This document shows positions 1-7,950 of a stretch of 64,000 nucleotides of DNA, piece after piece (positions within the stretch are counted from its first letter, which is position 1; each line of letters opens with the position of its first letter). The DNA lies in NCBI GenBank assembly GCA_049511335.1, contig JBEKYD010000002.1, forward strand, positions 39,489-103,488, read 5' to 3'. A program made the translations under genes and the position numbers. The notes beneath the pieces were generated by a model. The model saw only the letters and a list, made by a program, of their open reading frames with translations. It made no database searches and had not been told where the DNA came from. The stretch comes from JBEKYD01 sp049511335 (GTDB lineage Bacteria; Acidobacteriota; Terriglobia; Bryobacterales; Bryobacteraceae).

Positions 1-830
1 ACGGAGCAAAACGCCGAGGTCTGGGTTCCGAAATCGGCGCCGCACACGAATACGGCATCGACCGCGTTGCCCACGCGCCGGTGGATGCGCTCCAGATTGG
101 CGAGCGCGAACTCGCACTGCGCCTCGAACACGCGGTGGATGTAATCGCGGCGCGCGCGAGTGGAAACATACCATTCGGCAACGTCGCGGATCCCCTTCGG
201 ATGCTTCAGAAACGTCGCCGGCACCAGCGCGATATCGCCAAAAGCGGTGCCGCCGAAGTTGGCGGCGATGGCGCGGCCGGTCGAGGCGGCATCGGCCACG
301 CTCGCGGCGAAATAGTCGAGATCTTCTGCGCCGACCGGTCCGAACTCCTCGAGATTGTCCCGCGGGTCCAGGCGTTCGTCGTCCAAAGGCGGCTGCCGCA
401 CAATGGCGTCGAAGAACTGGCTGCCTGCCGGCATGCGGCCGCTCGCAGGCGCGGAAAGGTCGCCTTCCGGATAGACCAGGATATCGCCGTTGCCTTCCTC
501 GGTAATGCGGAATTCTTCGCTCACCAGGACTTCGAGGCCGCGGAAGTTCCACGGCTTCCAGCGGTCGTTGGGAAAGCCGAACATCGTCGTGCGGGGAGCG
601 ACGCCTACCACATCGGCGCCGATGGCGTCGAGCAGGTCGGCCTCCAGCAAGCCGAGCATCTGATACGGTTCGTGAACCTTGACCGGCCGTTTCTCCAAAC
701 CGTAGTAGTCGCGCAGCCCGGCCACCGAGCTTACATGCATTCCGCTGACCGGAGTGCTGCCGAAATCGAGCGCCACTCGATCCGGCTGACGGTGGGCCAA
801 AGTTGCCAGAATCCGTTCTCGACTGTTCAT
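1..830 (-). CDS. UroD-family (corrinoid-type) methyltransferase, C-terminus beyond window edge
   Basis: The reading frame starts at an ATG (828-830) and runs off the left edge after 276 codons. It is a close paralogue of the complete gene at 4225-5502: both have an N-terminal SRER motif, PDRV-LDFG, the HVS segment, YYGL, KVHEP, NFRGL, the GRMP segment, NFGGT/SFGGT, RDVAEWY and the final FGTQTSAFCS seen here. The family (uroporphyrinogen decarboxylase fold) includes HemE and the methylcobamide:CoM methyltransferases MtaA/MtbA; the latter role is inferred from the corrinoid protein in the same run. The zinc-ligand region that would separate these options lies outside the window. It is the last gene of a minus-strand cluster and is preceded by a 29-bp inverted repeat at 874-943. 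Confidence 0.85.
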   Translation of the reverse strand, partial: MNSRERILATLAHRQPDRVALDFGSTPVSGMHVSSVAGLRDYYGLEKRPVKVHEPYQMLGLLEADLLDAIGADVVGVAPRTTMFGFPNDRWKPWNFRGLEVLVSEEFRITEEGNGDILVYPEGDLSAPASGRMPAGSQFFDAIVRQPPLDDERLDPRDNLEEFGPVGAEDLDYFAASVADAASTGRAIAANFGGTAFGDIALVPATFLKHPKGIRDVAEWYVSTRARRDYIHRVFEAQCEFALANLERIHRRVGNAVDAVFVCGADFGTQTSAFCS

Positions 831-873
831 GATTGGCCTCCGAGGCGCGAACAAATCACCAACGTATCCCCGG

Positions 874-943
874 GCAACCGCTCCCTAACGGTCGCGGCTC
901 GGAAACGCACGAAACCGAGCCGCGACCGTTAGGGAGCGGTTGC
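874..943. repeat. Perfect 29-bp inverted repeat (family A)
   Basis: Arms 874-902 and 915-943 are exact reverse complements separated by 12 bases. The arm contains CTCCCTAACGGTCGCGGCTC. It lies between the PhyH-like gene (ends 964) and the partial UroD gene (starts 830), both on the minus strand, so it could act as an attenuating hairpin. A diverged copy with the same arm core is at 19679-19818, which makes this a dispersed REP- or MITE-like family. Confidence 0.85.
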
Positions 944-963
944 TGAATATATAGCCAATAAAG

Positions 964-1815
964 TCACCGGTTCGTCTTTTCCGCCAGGCTCGCCGCGCTC
1001 GAATCCTTGCCGGGATCGAGCCACGCGACATCCGACGCATCTTCCTCGAACCGCTTCGCTCCCACTTCCAGAATCATCGCGTCGTCCAGCTTCTCGAGCG
1101 GCGTGTAGCGCGGGTGGTGAGCCTCCTTATAAGGATCGTTGCGCGCCGCGTTGTAACAGCAGATCATCGACCAGCGCGGGTGTTCGGAACGGTTCTGGTC
1201 GCTGCGGTGCAAAAGGTTTGCGTCGAAGAAGATGACGTCGCCCGGCTCCATCTCCACGTAGACTAGCTCCAGGCGTTTCGCCAGCTCGTTCACGCGCTCC
1301 AGATCGGCGCCGGCCTGTTCGCCGGTGAGGACGTGGTCCACCCGTCCCGCCAGGTGCGAGCCCTTCAACACCTGAAGGCAGCCGTTCTCGCGCGTGGCCC
1401 GGTCCACCGCGATCGAGGCGCTCGTGAGCAGGGGAAAGAGCACCCCATTCTGATACCAGTAGCCGTAATCCTGGTGCCAGGCCCAAGCGCCGCCGACCTT
1501 GGGCTCCTTCATGATCATCTTGGAGTGGTAGTGGTAAACCTCGCCGCCCAGCAGCGCCTCCGCGGAATCCACCAGCGAGCGGCAGCGGGCGAACATGCCG
1601 TAAATGCCGTTGCCGGGATGGTTCCACAGCGAGAGGCGCACCACCCCGCCCTCATTGTCCGCCTTGCCGTAAGAGTGATCGTCGAGCGCCTTGTCGTCCT
1701 TGGCCGAGCGGCGCAGAAGCTCGATCTCGGCCGCGTCGAACATGCCGCGCACCAGCACGAAACCGTCCTCGCCATATTGCCGCACCTGCTGCCCGCTGAG
1801 CGGTCCTTTGGCCAC
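964..1815 (-). CDS. Phytanoyl-CoA dioxygenase (PhyH) family Fe(II)/2-oxoglutarate oxygenase
   Basis: A 283-residue protein of normal PhyH length. The iron-binding triad is visible: HQD in WAWHQDYGYW (about residue 115) and the distal histidine in DANLLHRSDQN (about 202), followed by an arginine in HPRWSM that fits 2-oxoglutarate binding. The family hydroxylates or oxidatively demethylates small substrates in the cytoplasm using O2 and 2-oxoglutarate. It sits 24 bases downstream of a sugar-isomerase-like gene in the methyltransferase cluster, so the two may prepare or process the same unknown substrate; that link is inference. There is no signal peptide. Confidence 0.88.
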   Translation of the reverse strand: MAKGPLSGQQVRQYGEDGFVLVRGMFDAAEIELLRRSAKDDKALDDHSYGKADNEGGVVRLSLWNHPGNGIYGMFARCRSLVDSAEALLGGEVYHYHSKMIMKEPKVGGAWAWHQDYGYWYQNGVLFPLLTSASIAVDRATRENGCLQVLKGSHLAGRVDHVLTGEQAGADLERVNELAKRLELVYVEMEPGDVIFFDANLLHRSDQNRSEHPRWSMICCYNAARNDPYKEAHHPRYTPLEKLDDAMILEVGAKRFEEDASDVAWLDPGKDSSAASLAEKTNR

Positions 1816-1839
1816 CTGTTTGTCCCCCCGGTCTGTAGT

Positions 1840-2670
1840 TTAGTACCGGATGGCGGCCGCTTGCATCAGCCGGTCGGTGGCGGTATACGCTTCCCTCACC
1901 CAGTCGGCGATCTTCTCGGGCTCGGGCGAATATTCGAGCTCGATGCTCACCGTGCCGTTGAATCCGGTAGCCTTCAGCGCCTCCAGATATGGCGGGAAAT
2001 CCACCACGCCGCGGCCCGGAGGCAGGTCGCCGTGCTTGGTTCCGTCGCAATCGGAAAAATGAACGTGGGCGATGCGTCCAGCCAAACCGGCCAGCTCGGC
2101 TGGCGCGGTGTGAGCCAGCGCAAGGTGCGAAACGTCGACATTGGCCTTCACCGCGGGATGCCCCACGTCGTCGAGAAAGCGAACCATCTTCGGCAGATCG
2201 TTCACCAGCGAAAGCTGAAAAGGCTCCAGTTCCAGGGCCACTTCCAGGCCGAGCCTCGCGGCGTAATCGCCCAACTCGCGGACATGTTCCACCGCCCAAT
2301 TCCACTGCGCGATGGGCGCGATCACTTCCTGCTGCCAGATGTATTCGCCAAGCACCAGGAGCAGGTTGCGGCCCTCCAGCTCATAGGCCAGATCGAGGTA
2401 AGCCTTGGCGCGCGCGACATGAAAGCGCCGCACCGGAGTGTTGAAATCGGCGATGCCGAGGGCGCAGCAGACCGTCGACACTACCGGCAGCTTTACCTCC
2501 CGGCAGGTATCTTTGATCAGCCGTCTTTGACGGATGTCGATCTCCGTCGGATCGTCGAAAATATCGATGGTATCGAAGCCGATCTCCTTCGTCAGACGGA
2601 TTCCCTCCGCCGTTCCCACCGGCGAGCCCAGCCACGCCGAGTTGATAAGCCCAAGTTTCATGGTTGGCAT
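1840..2670 (-). CDS. Sugar phosphate isomerase/epimerase family TIM-barrel protein
   Basis: A 276-residue protein of the xylose-isomerase-like / AP endonuclease 2 TIM-barrel superfamily. It begins MKLGLINSAWLG, with strand-helix repeats such as GFDTIDIFDD and the putative metal ligands in ALELEPF, NVDVSHL, HVHFSDCDG and SIELEYSPEP, which are placed as in IolE/IolI-type enzymes. Members isomerise, epimerise or dehydrate sugars and inositols; the substrate cannot be read from sequence. It lies between the homocysteine methyltransferase homologue (separated by a repeat) and the PhyH-like oxygenase, and is probably co-transcribed with the latter. Confidence 0.85.
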   Translation of the reverse strand: MPTMKLGLINSAWLGSPVGTAEGIRLTKEIGFDTIDIFDDPTEIDIRQRRLIKDTCREVKLPVVSTVCCALGIADFNTPVRRFHVARAKAYLDLAYELEGRNLLLVLGEYIWQQEVIAPIAQWNWAVEHVRELGDYAARLGLEVALELEPFQLSLVNDLPKMVRFLDDVGHPAVKANVDVSHLALAHTAPAELAGLAGRIAHVHFSDCDGTKHGDLPPGRGVVDFPPYLEALKATGFNGTVSIELEYSPEPEKIADWVREAYTATDRLMQAAAIRY

Positions 2671-2690
2671 TCTCCTCTCAGTAAAACCGA

Positions 2691-2754
2691 GTTGTCAGTT
2701 GTCAGTAGCCGCCGTTACTGTCTACTGACAACTGATAACTGACAACTGATAACT
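2691..2754. repeat. Short inverted plus direct repeat overlapping the end of the methyltransferase gene
   Basis: A 13-bp inverted repeat (2696-2708 with 2722-2734) is followed by two tandem copies of the 14-mer GACAACTGATAACT (2727-2740 and 2741-2754). The stop codon of the upstream minus-strand gene (2722-2724) lies inside it, so the last codons of that gene are repeat-derived. Confidence 0.8.
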
Positions 2755-3600
2755 TCTCTCCTTCACTAATGCCCGAATGAAATCTTGCGTGGACCCGCAG
2801 CAACCGCCGATAAACGAAGCTCCTGCATCCCGCAGGGCGCCGTAATGCGACGCGAAAAATTCCGCCGAAGTGGCATAGCTCACGGCGCTTCCCTCCATCT
2901 TCGGCAAGCCGGCGTTCGGCTTGATCCAGATGGGGAGGTCGCAGGCGGCGTGCAACCGCCTGCAAAGGGGAGCGGCATACTCCACGCCAACGCCGCAGTT
3001 GGCGCCGACGCCATCGGCTCCCGCTTCCTGCATTGCCGCGGCCACCGCCTCGGGAGTCGCGCCCATCATGGTGCGGTCCTTGTTTTTGCCGGAATCGAAC
3101 GCGAAGGAAACGATCGCCGGCAGGCCAGTACTTTTGGCGGCGGCCACAGCCAGGCGGGCCTCTTCGATATCGCTCATCGTCTCGATCAGCAGAGCGTCGG
3201 CTCCGGCCGCCGCCAGCGCCGCGGCCTGGCCGGCAAAAGCGGCGCTCACCGCCTCGCTGCCGATCTCGCCCGCCATCAGCATTTTGCCGGTCGGGCCCAT
3301 GGAAGCAAACACCAGCACCCGTCCCTCGGCCGCGCGTTTCGAGATGGCGACGCCGGCGCGATTGATCGCCTCCAGATCGCCGTCCATGGCGGCCGCGTTG
3401 GCGCGAAACGTGTTGGTGAGGATGACCTGGCTGCCCGCCTCCACGTACCCGCGCGCCACCGCTTCCACCCGGTCGGGATGCGTCAGATTCCAGGTGTCCG
3501 GCGGCGCGCCCGGCTCGAGACCTTGCGCTTGCAACTGGGTTCCCCAGGCGCCGTCCGTGATCAGCAGACCTCCGGCCAGCCACTCGCCCAGACGGCTCAC
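2722..3600 (-). CDS. Homocysteine S-methyltransferase family protein
   Basis: A 292-residue (beta/alpha)8 protein of the Zn-dependent homocysteine S-methyltransferase family (MetH N-terminal domain, BHMT, MmuM). The three zinc cysteines are visible in GANCGVG and GGCCGS. The N-terminal LLITDGAWGTQL and ILTNTFRANAAA match the family. The start is taken as GTG at 3598-3600, overlapping the corrinoid gene's TGA in a GTGA junction that suggests translational coupling. In this context it would accept the methyl group from the corrinoid protein next door and pass it to homocysteine or another thiol (inference). The C-terminal tail SYQLSVISCQ is encoded by a dispersed repeat, so the native C-terminus was probably altered. 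Confidence 0.85.
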   Translation of the reverse strand: MSRLGEWLAGGLLITDGAWGTQLQAQGLEPGAPPDTWNLTHPDRVEAVARGYVEAGSQVILTNTFRANAAAMDGDLEAINRAGVAISKRAAEGRVLVFASMGPTGKMLMAGEIGSEAVSAAFAGQAAALAAAGADALLIETMSDIEEARLAVAAAKSTGLPAIVSFAFDSGKNKDRTMMGATPEAVAAAMQEAGADGVGANCGVGVEYAAPLCRRLHAACDLPIWIKPNAGLPKMEGSAVSYATSAEFFASHYGALRDAGASFIGGCCGSTQDFIRALVKERSYQLSVISCQ

Positions 3601-4232
3601 GCGGCTACCAGCTTGCGCGCCAGCGCCACCGCGGTCGCGGCGCTTTCGCCGTAGCCGTCGGCTCCAATCGATTCGGCGTACTGCTGGGTGACTGGCGCGC
3701 CCCCCACCATGATTTTTACCTTGTCTCGCAGTCCGGCGCTGCGGAAGGCTTCGACTACTGCCTTCATGGCGGGCATCGTCACCGTAAGCAGCGCCGATAG
3801 CGCCAGGATGTTGGCATTGCCTTTGGCGACCGCGTCGATGAAGCGTTCCGGCGCCACGTCGGCGCCCAAGTCGATCACCTCGAAGCCGCCGCCCTCCAGC
3901 ATGGCCGCCACCAGGTTCTTGCCGATATCGTGGAGGTCGCCCTTCACCGTGCCAATCACCACGCGTCCCGCCGGCTCGGCGCCGGACGCCGCCAGCAACG
4001 GCCGGAGTATGTCCATCGAAGCCTTCATGGCGCGGGCCGAAAGCAACATCTCGGGCACAAAGTACTCTTCGCACTCGAAACGCCGCCCCACCTCGTCCAT
4101 CGCGGGCACAAGGTATCCGGTCACAATGGTGAGCGGCGGCGACCCGGCGGCCAGCGCGGTTTGGGTCGCCGCGGCCGCGGCTTTCCAGTTTCCTTCGATC
4201 ACGGCTTGGTGCAGGTTCTCTAGATCAGGCAT
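3597..4232 (-). CDS. Corrinoid (cobalamin-binding) methyl-carrier protein, MtaC/MtbC type
   Basis: A 211-residue protein with the standard two-domain layout: a helical cap (residues 1-80, with MDEVGRRFECEEYFVPEML) and a Rossmann-like B12 domain (about 85-210). The cobalt-ligating histidine is in GDLHDIGKN, followed by ALSALLT and a VGGAPV loop, the usual B12-binding motifs. The start is taken as the ATG at 4230-4232, overlapping the upstream UroD gene by 8 bases; a longer in-frame version would start at 4262. It should carry a methyl group between the UroD-like methyltransferase and the homocysteine-methyltransferase homologue. Confidence 0.9.
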   Translation of the reverse strand: MPDLENLHQAVIEGNWKAAAAATQTALAAGSPPLTIVTGYLVPAMDEVGRRFECEEYFVPEMLLSARAMKASMDILRPLLAASGAEPAGRVVIGTVKGDLHDIGKNLVAAMLEGGGFEVIDLGADVAPERFIDAVAKGNANILALSALLTVTMPAMKAVVEAFRSAGLRDKVKIMVGGAPVTQQYAESIGADGYGESAATAVALARKLVAA

Positions 4233-5502
4233 GCGTAACTCCGTTGAATTCGTGGACGGCATCCAGCATGGCCACCATGTTGGCCACCGGGGTGCCGGCT
4301 TGCAGGTTATGAATCGAGTTGAACACGAACCCGCCGCCGGGTGCGAAGATCTCGCAGCGGCGCAAGACTTCCTCCCGCACCTGGCTCGGCGTGCCGAAAG
4401 GCAGGGTCTTTTGCGTGTCCACGCCCCCGCCCCAGAACACCAGGCGCGAGCCGTACTTGCGCTTCAACTCGGCCGGGTCCATGCCCGCCGCCGAGCACTG
4501 CACCGGGTTCATCACGTCGAAACCGGCCTCGATGAAGCTCTCAAAGAAACGCTCCACGCTGCCGCAGGAATGTTTGAAACATTTCCAGGTTGTATGCGTG
4601 TGCACCCAGTCGTTGATGCGCTTGTAGTACGGGAACCAAAGCTCACGAAAGGTGGCGACCGAGCAGAATGCCGAGGTCTGCGTGCCGAAATCGGTGCCGC
4701 AGACGTACATGCAGTCAATCGTGTTGCCGATGCGGGCGTGAATTCGCGCCAGGTTCTCGAGCGCAATTTCGCACTGGCGCTCGAAGACGCGGTGGATGTA
4801 GCCGCGCCGCGTGCGCGTGGACATGTACCACTCGGCGACGTCACGGATGCCTTTGGGGTTCTTCAGGCCCGGCCCCGGCACCAGGGCGACATCGCCGAAA
4901 CCCGTGCCGCCAAACGATGCCGCCACACCGTAGCCGCTCGCTGCCGCGGCCCGCGCGGAGCGCTCCAGGTGGTCCAGGTCTTCGCCGGAAACGGCGCCGA
5001 ATTCCTCCAGGTTGTCCGCCGGATCGAGCTTGTCTTCGTCGATTTCCGGCTGCCTGATAATGGTGTCGAAGAAGGCGCTACCCAGCGGCATGCGCCCGCT
5101 CGGCGCGGCGGTTTCGTCGCCCTCGGGATAAATCAAAATGTCGCCGTTCTGCTCCGTCCGTGTGCGAAAGTCGACGGGCACCAGCACGTCCAACCCGCGG
5201 AAATTCCACTCTTTCCAGGCGGTCGAAGGCAGGCCGAATTTCGCCTTGCGCGGAAACACGCCGACCACATCGAGCCCCATGGCGGCGCGCAGATCGTCGT
5301 CCACATAGCCCAGCATCTGCCCGGGCTCGTGCACTTTTACCGGCCCCTTGGGCAGCCCGTAGTAGTCGCGCAGCTCCGCCACGCAACTGACATGAATGCC
5401 GGTCACCGAGGTGCCCCCAAAATCCAATGGAACCCGATCCGGCTCGCGGTGCTCCAGGGCGTTGCGCAACCTCTCTCGCGATGAGACGCTAGTTTGGCTC
5501 AA
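4225..5502 (-). CDS. UroD-family methyltransferase, first gene of the corrinoid cluster
   Basis: A 425-residue protein of the uroporphyrinogen decarboxylase superfamily, longer than HemE (about 350). The segment KCFKHSCGSVERFFESFIEAG (about residues 310-330) contains the H-x-C pair used for zinc in MtaA/MtbA-type methyltransferases, followed by the DVMNPVQ strand. It overlaps the corrinoid gene by 8 bases, so the two are translationally coupled. The likely role is methyl transfer from a substrate to the corrinoid protein, or between corrinoid and thiol; the substrate is unknown. The partial paralogue at 1-830 is in the same cluster. A heme-pathway role is unlikely given the length and neighbours. 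Confidence 0.88.
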   Translation of the reverse strand: MSQTSVSSRERLRNALEHREPDRVPLDFGGTSVTGIHVSCVAELRDYYGLPKGPVKVHEPGQMLGYVDDDLRAAMGLDVVGVFPRKAKFGLPSTAWKEWNFRGLDVLVPVDFRTRTEQNGDILIYPEGDETAAPSGRMPLGSAFFDTIIRQPEIDEDKLDPADNLEEFGAVSGEDLDHLERSARAAAASGYGVAASFGGTGFGDVALVPGPGLKNPKGIRDVAEWYMSTRTRRGYIHRVFERQCEIALENLARIHARIGNTIDCMYVCGTDFGTQTSAFCSVATFRELWFPYYKRINDWVHTHTTWKCFKHSCGSVERFFESFIEAGFDVMNPVQCSAAGMDPAELKRKYGSRLVFWGGGVDTQKTLPFGTPSQVREEVLRRCEIFAPGGGFVFNSIHNLQAGTPVANMVAMLDAVHEFNGVTHA

Positions 5503-5514
5503 AGGCGATTTATA

Positions 5515-5892
5515 TCACGCTGCACCGCCGCGCGTGCGGTGGGATCGTGGAAGGGCAAACTTTGCACTTCGTTCGATCACTCGGACCCAAAGATATTGGT
5601 TGAAGCGGTCTGGGTCAGCTCCTGCACCCGGCGCCTTCAACTCGGCGTACCCGGCCAGGAGCTTGTCCGTCAGAACAGCGTAATCGGGTTTGCCCACGCG
5701 GCCTGGCACGGGGAATTCTCCCTTGGTGACCACATCGGGTCCGATCGCCGCACCGGCCTCTTGCAGGAAGAGCTCGAAAGGGCCCCTCAACTGGTCTTCC
5801 GGTTCGCCAGCCGCCAGACCCGCCGTCTTCCTGGTGACCGCGGCGCCGAATGCTCGAAGCGCGTGGAGGACTCCCTCAACGACCTTGTTCAC
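5515..5892 (-). pseudogene. N-terminal remnant of a restriction/N6-adenine methylase-type protein
   Basis: A GTG at 5890-5892 follows AGGAGG (5897-5902) by 4 bases and opens a 125-codon frame. The segment EDQLRGPFELFLQEAG, then KPDYAVLTDKLLAGYAELKAPG with GADPDRF, resembles the first 100 residues of large type II restriction-modification / N-6 DNA methylase proteins, where D...ELK is a PD-(D/E)XK-like nuclease motif. The match breaks after DRFNQYLW and a stop follows about 25 codons later, whereas relatives are many hundreds of residues long. It is read as a truncated relic; a free-standing small nuclease domain is less likely. Confidence 0.5.
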
Positions 5893-6027
5893 TACACCTC
5901 CTATTGGAACGGATCTGACGCCCAACACCGGATTGTACTGTAGGGCGTTGGGGTCAGGGAACGTCCGTGCTCGGCCGCTCGCTATCAAAGCGCGCCATGC
6001 TGCCGGAACCCTTCGGCACCGCCGGCA

Positions 6028-6336
6028 CTACGGGCTGTGCATTGTTGTGCACTCGGGGACGTACCGTGTGATGGTGAGCTCACGCGCCTGCTTTCGCGTC
6101 CTCGCCACGTCGAAGGCAAGCTGCATCCGCAGAAGATGGTCCATGTCCGGACCAAATGCCTTTTCGATACGCAGCGCCATTTCCGGCGTCAGCGCGGCCT
6201 TGCCTCGCAGAAGGTCGGAGAGCGTGGCTCGCCGCACTTTCAGGACCCCCGCCGCCTTCGAAACGTTGAGGCCGAGCGGCTCGATGATTTCGGTTCTGAT
6301 CAGGTCGCCCGGATGGGGCGGGTTCTTCATAGGCAT
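6028..6336 (-). CDS. higA: HigA-type antitoxin (XRE/Cro helix-turn-helix), no adjacent toxin
   Basis: A 102-residue protein with the HigA signature: KNPPHPGDLIRTEIIEPLGLNVSKAA, then the recognition helix in RRATLSDLLRGKAALTPEMALRIEKAFG. The start is placed at the ATG 6334-6336 because GGAGG lies 6 bases upstream; an ATG at 6351 would add five residues. HigA normally neutralises the RelE-like mRNase HigB, which is encoded directly upstream of it. Only 66 bases separate higA from the amidohydrolase gene and they do not encode HigB, and none follows it, so this is an orphan. A perfect operator-like palindrome is at 6374-6392. Confidence 0.88.
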   Translation of the reverse strand: MPMKNPPHPGDLIRTEIIEPLGLNVSKAAGVLKVRRATLSDLLRGKAALTPEMALRIEKAFGPDMDHLLRMQLAFDVARTRKQARELTITRYVPECTTMHSP

Positions 6337-6373
6337 CGCAAGCCTCCGCATCTCATCCCTTCGCCATTCCAGT

Positions 6374-6392
6374 ATGTACGGTTACACCGTAC
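6374..6392. promoter_or_regulatory. Putative HigA operator palindrome
   Basis: TGTACGGT-TAC-ACCGTACA is a perfect 8-bp inverted repeat with a 3-base centre. It ends 37 bases upstream of the higA start. HigA proteins bind 8+3+8-type palindromes in their own promoters, so autoregulation is likely even though the toxin gene is missing. Confidence 0.7.
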
Positions 6393-6417
6393 ACAGTCAA
6401 GGGCCGTCGATGGGCCT

Positions 6418-7836
6418 TCAGTGCAGCCCGGCCGCCCCGCGCACCGAATCCATCAGCTTGGCCGGATCGTAACCGGCGCCGTCTTTGAATACCAGCTTGA
6501 CCTTCTCGATGTCGGCGATATGCGCCGCCGGATTGCCGTCCAGCACCACTAAGTCCGCCTGCTTGCCGGCCGCGATGGCGCCGATCCGCGCGCTTTCTCC
6601 CAAGAACCCGGCCGCGTTCGACGTGGCGATGCGAATCGCTTCGAGCGGCGTGAAGCCGCCTTCCACCAAGATCTCCAGATTGCGTTGATCGGCAAATCCC
6701 GCCAGCGCGCCACCGTTGCCCGTAGGGTCGGCGCCCGTCATCAGTAGCCCGCCGGCTTTGACGAAAGCCATTTCGAATTCCAGCTCCTTGTGCAGTTGCG
6801 CTAGCGCTGGCGAATCCGCGCCGCCGCGCGCCCGTGCCCGCGAACCCAGGTAGCTGATGGCCGCTTCCGGATTCACCGCATCCAGAAATCGCTGTGCTAA
6901 TGGGGGCCTGCTGCCGTCGAACGCTTCGAACACTGCCAGTGTCGAAGTGATCGCGACATGGTGCGCCACCAGGTCGGCGATCGTCTCCTTCAGCGGCGCG
7001 CTGTTCATGTCGAGCCCCGCCATTTCGCCGCGAGTCACTGCCTGGGGCGGACACACGTCGGGTTGCTTGCCGGGATGAAACTCCGTGTCCACCAGCAGCC
7101 CGTGTTCCAGGTTATCGATGCCGAGGGCCGCCGCCTCTCGAAAACCCACCGAGCACAAATGACCGGTCACCTTAATCCCGTGCCGGTGCGCGGCATCGAT
7201 CGCCGCCTTCAGCTCGGCGCGCGTGATGTTCATGTACGCCTTGAAGGACGTGACTCCTTCGGCCGCCCAGTAATCCACCGTGCGCACTGCGTCGTCCGGA
7301 CCCGTGAGCTCGTGCATCTGCGCCGCGAAACTGCCCGGCCCTTCCAGGTACGGCCCGGTAACGAAGAGCTTCGGTCCCGGCATTCGCCCGCTGTCGATGA
7401 GCCGCTTCACGTTGAGATCGGTGTAGGGCTCGAGGCTCCCTCCCGTGCGCGCTGTCGTAATGCCGCTGGCGAGGTACAGCCGCGGAAAGCTGAACGCCTG
7501 CTCGTTGTACATAGGGATGCCGCCGCCCGAGGGATAGAAAAGGTGCTCATGCATTCCCACCAGCCCCGGTATAACGGTTGCGCCGCCCAGGTCCAGCACC
7601 TGCGCCCCGGCCGGCGTCTCCGTGGACGCGAAAGGCCCCACCGCGGCGATCTTGCCGCGATCGATCACCAACGTCTGGTCCTCCGCCGGCGCCGCGCCGG
7701 TCCCATCGATCACGCGCACGTGCAGCAACGCCACCACCGGTGCATCGACACTCAGAAATGGCTTGATGCCGGGCGTGAACGCATTCTGCGCCGAAGCTGC
7801 GCCAGCCAACAGTAGTAAAAGAGAGATCGCCTTCAC
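6418..7836 (-). CDS. Secreted amidohydrolase (imidazolonepropionase-like / prolidase-type)
   Basis: A 472-residue metal-dependent hydrolase. A signal peptide (MKAISLLLLLAGAASAQ, cut near residue 17) sends it to the periplasm or outside. Metal sites are recognisable: H-x-H in GMHEHLF, the likely carboxylated lysine in SFKAYMN, the histidines in KVTGHLC and NLEHGL, and the aspartate in MTGADPTG. The C-terminal part (GFTPLEAIRIATSNAA, then GAIAAGKQADLVVLDGNP) is the usual composite beta-domain of this subfamily. Homologues include prolidase-like dipeptidases and other amidases; the substrate is not predictable. It is transcribed toward higA. Confidence 0.88.
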   Translation of the reverse strand: MKAISLLLLLAGAASAQNAFTPGIKPFLSVDAPVVALLHVRVIDGTGAAPAEDQTLVIDRGKIAAVGPFASTETPAGAQVLDLGGATVIPGLVGMHEHLFYPSGGGIPMYNEQAFSFPRLYLASGITTARTGGSLEPYTDLNVKRLIDSGRMPGPKLFVTGPYLEGPGSFAAQMHELTGPDDAVRTVDYWAAEGVTSFKAYMNITRAELKAAIDAAHRHGIKVTGHLCSVGFREAAALGIDNLEHGLLVDTEFHPGKQPDVCPPQAVTRGEMAGLDMNSAPLKETIADLVAHHVAITSTLAVFEAFDGSRPPLAQRFLDAVNPEAAISYLGSRARARGGADSPALAQLHKELEFEMAFVKAGGLLMTGADPTGNGGALAGFADQRNLEILVEGGFTPLEAIRIATSNAAGFLGESARIGAIAAGKQADLVVLDGNPAAHIADIEKVKLVFKDGAGYDPAKLMDSVRGAAGLH

Positions 7837-7950
7837 AGCGTAATTATACGCGGGACTTTCGTGGTGCGGGCTGTCAAGCCTGCAGAGCCGAGAGTCATCT
7901 TGGCTTTTCTTCTTAGGGAAGCCGCGACGTAGGTGAACGCTCCCGCCTTC

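Noticed and set aside
3688..5484. 598-codon plus-strand frame
   Set aside because: Antisense to the corrinoid and UroD-family genes, which have clear motifs; no domain in the plus frame.
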